A stretch of DNA of 64,000 nt from an uncultured Mycobacterium sp. (lineage in GTDB: Bacteria > Actinomycetota > Actinomycetes > Mycobacteriales > Mycobacteriaceae), in assembly GCA_900078375.1 (NCBI GenBank), contig FLQS01000012.1, positions 124,001-188,000 on the forward strand, given 5' to 3'. The position numbers and the translations under genes were made by a program. Each line of letters starts with the position of its first letter. Positions within the stretch are counted from its first letter, which is position 1. Positions 63,277-64,000 of this stretch are shown here, one piece after another. The notes under the pieces are model-generated. The model saw nothing but the letters and a program-made list of their open reading frames with translations. It had not been told where the DNA came from and made no database searches.

Positions 63277-63602
63277 GCGGTGACACCGGTTTCGCCACAG
63301 TCGAAGCGGCGATTGCCATCGCCGCGCTGGTCGTGGTGCTTGTCGTCTGCGCCGGCGGCCTCGCCGCGGTGGCGATGCAGGTGCGCTGCATCGACGCCGC
63401 CCGGGAGGCGGCGCGGCTGGCGGCCCGCGGCGACGAGACGAGCGCGGTGGCCGCAGCCCGTGGGGTCGGACCTACCGGGGCGACGCTGCAGCTACGTCGC
63501 GACGGCGGTTTCGTCGTCGCGACCGTCACCGGCCACTCCCGGCTGCTGCCGGGCGTCACCATCAGAGCCGACGCCGTCGCGGCCGCCGAGCCTGGCTCGT
63601 GA
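63273..63602 (+). CDS. TadE-like protein (Rv3655c type), start uncertain
   Basis: About 109 residues ending at TGA 63600-63602. GDTGFATVEAAIAIAALVVVLVVCAGGLAAVAMQVRCIDAAREAARLAARGD is a TadE-like pseudopilin with Glu near +5 of a prepilin-like site. No ATG, GTG or TTG exists in frame close before GDTGF; the nearest GTG (63280) is in another frame. The true start may be CTA 63273, or there is a frameshift. In M. tuberculosis the homologue is reported to be secreted and to suppress macrophage apoptosis. Confidence 0.75.
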   Translation, partial: LSGDTGFATVEAAIAIAALVVVLVVCAGGLAAVAMQVRCIDAAREAARLAARGDETSAVAAARGVGPTGATLQLRRDGGFVVATVTGHSRLLPGVTIRADAVAAAEPGS

Positions 63603-63933
63603 CGACAGCGGGGCCGCTACGGTGTTGGCCGCGATCTTGATCGCCGCGTTGGTGTCGGTCACGTTGGCCGGTGTTCAGATCGGCAGCGCTGTGGTGGCGC
63701 GACACCGTGCGCAGGCGGGTGCGGACATGGCCGCGCTGGCCGCGGCCATGTGGCTGCCGCAGGGTGCCGACAGCGCGTGCCGGCAAGCAGCCGCGGTGAG
63801 CCGCGCCATGGGCGCGGCGCTCAGCGGTTGCGACGTCGACGAGCTCGACGTCGTGGTTGCGGTCGACGTGGCGACCGGCCGGCTACTCGGCGGCCGGGCC
63901 CACGCCGCGGCGCGGGCGGGACCCGCCGGCTAG
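63592..63933 (+). CDS. TadE-like protein (Rv3654c type), start uncertain
   Basis: About 113 residues ending at TAG 63931-63933. LARDDSGAATVLAAILIAALVSVTLAGVQIGSAVVARHRAQAGADMAALAAA fits the TadE-like family that follows Rv3655c. A CTG at 63592 is in frame (reading L-A-R-D-D-S-G); GTG 63599 would start a different, short frame. GTG 63619 (MLAAIL...) is another candidate but omits the DDSGAAT motif. Overlaps the previous gene by 11 bp. Confidence 0.72.
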   Translation: MARDDSGAATVLAAILIAALVSVTLAGVQIGSAVVARHRAQAGADMAALAAAMWLPQGADSACRQAAAVSRAMGAALSGCDVDELDVVVAVDVATGRLLGGRAHAAARAGPAG

Positions 63934-64000
63934 GCCTTGGTCAGCTTGGCCTCGGCCAGTTCCGCCTCAGTCGGCAGTCGCAGGGTGATCAGCCCGGCGA
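63930..64000 (-). CDS. 3' end of a gene continuing past the window
   Basis: On the minus strand the frame reads ...AGLITLRLPTEAELAEAKLTKA and stops at TAG (63932-63930). It converges on the Tad cluster by 4 bp. In mycobacteria a DEAD/DEAH helicase of Rv3649 type usually follows here, but the 22 residues seen are not enough to identify it. Confidence 0.55.
   Translation of the reverse strand, partial: AGLITLRLPTEAELAEAKLTKA

Overview
This window is high-GC actinobacterial DNA, and gene content and order point to a mycobacterium (Mycolicibacterium/Mycobacterium type). It carries a complete ergothioneine cluster, glpK, the MoxR/DUF58 membrane cluster, ponA2, whiB4, paired Get3-like ATPases, crp, nth, marP, acs and a Tad-like secretion locus. 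As I recall the M. tuberculosis map, this is the Rv3704c to Rv3654c order, inverted and broken by accessory blocks. Orthology statements rest on recognition from memory, not on a search. I see no insertion sequences, prophage or CRISPR arrays.

Layout. 1-1656: 3' end of a catalase, a terminator, a remnant of ohr that has lost both catalytic cysteines, and a secreted PknH-sensor-like protein. 1724-7062: egtABCDE in one operon with 1-4 nt overlaps. 7069-8485: a TetR repressor and a divergent alpha/beta hydrolase sharing one perfect 18-bp palindrome. 8495-11585: a minus-strand operon with a glutamate-cysteine-ligase-like enzyme between two methyltransferases. 11646-20729: glpK, two PadR regulators with candidate operators, a carotenoid oxygenase, an SDR lacking the catalytic tyrosine, an antiporter, an AraC regulator and small membrane proteins. 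20726-27935: RDD, SpoIIM-like, DUF58, MoxR, DUF4350, DUF4129 and a PPGY-repeat membrane protein.

28035-38559 is more accessory: YqeY, an F420-type oxidoreductase, a small acidic protein, a HemK2-like methyltransferase with a CDGSH-type protein beside a heme-oxygenase-fold iron enzyme, a KstD-like flavoprotein, a multicopper oxidase, a proline-rich secreted protein, and a TetR/secreted-esterase pair with its own palindrome. tRNA-Pro(CGG) with an intrinsic terminator lies at 38627-38700 (minus).

38863-57828 returns to the core block: Cds1-like enzyme, metallophosphoesterase, ponA2, whiB4, two Get3-like ATPases, DUF4177, RidA with an in-frame duplication, MBL hydrolase, crp, nth, TlpA-like, Nudix, marP, EphE-like, DUF1469-type membrane protein, S1 protease, acs, and a protein with a decayed Fic motif.

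Two intergenic regions hold structured RNAs. 57843-58139 (minus) matches the Ms1/MTS2823 6S-like RNA locus in position, size, promoter and closing stem. 59214-59312 (plus) matches the actinobacterial 6C RNA (B11), with two C-rich hairpins. The window ends with ssd and the tadA-tadB-tadC-pilin-TadE-like cluster, then the 3' end of a convergent gene.
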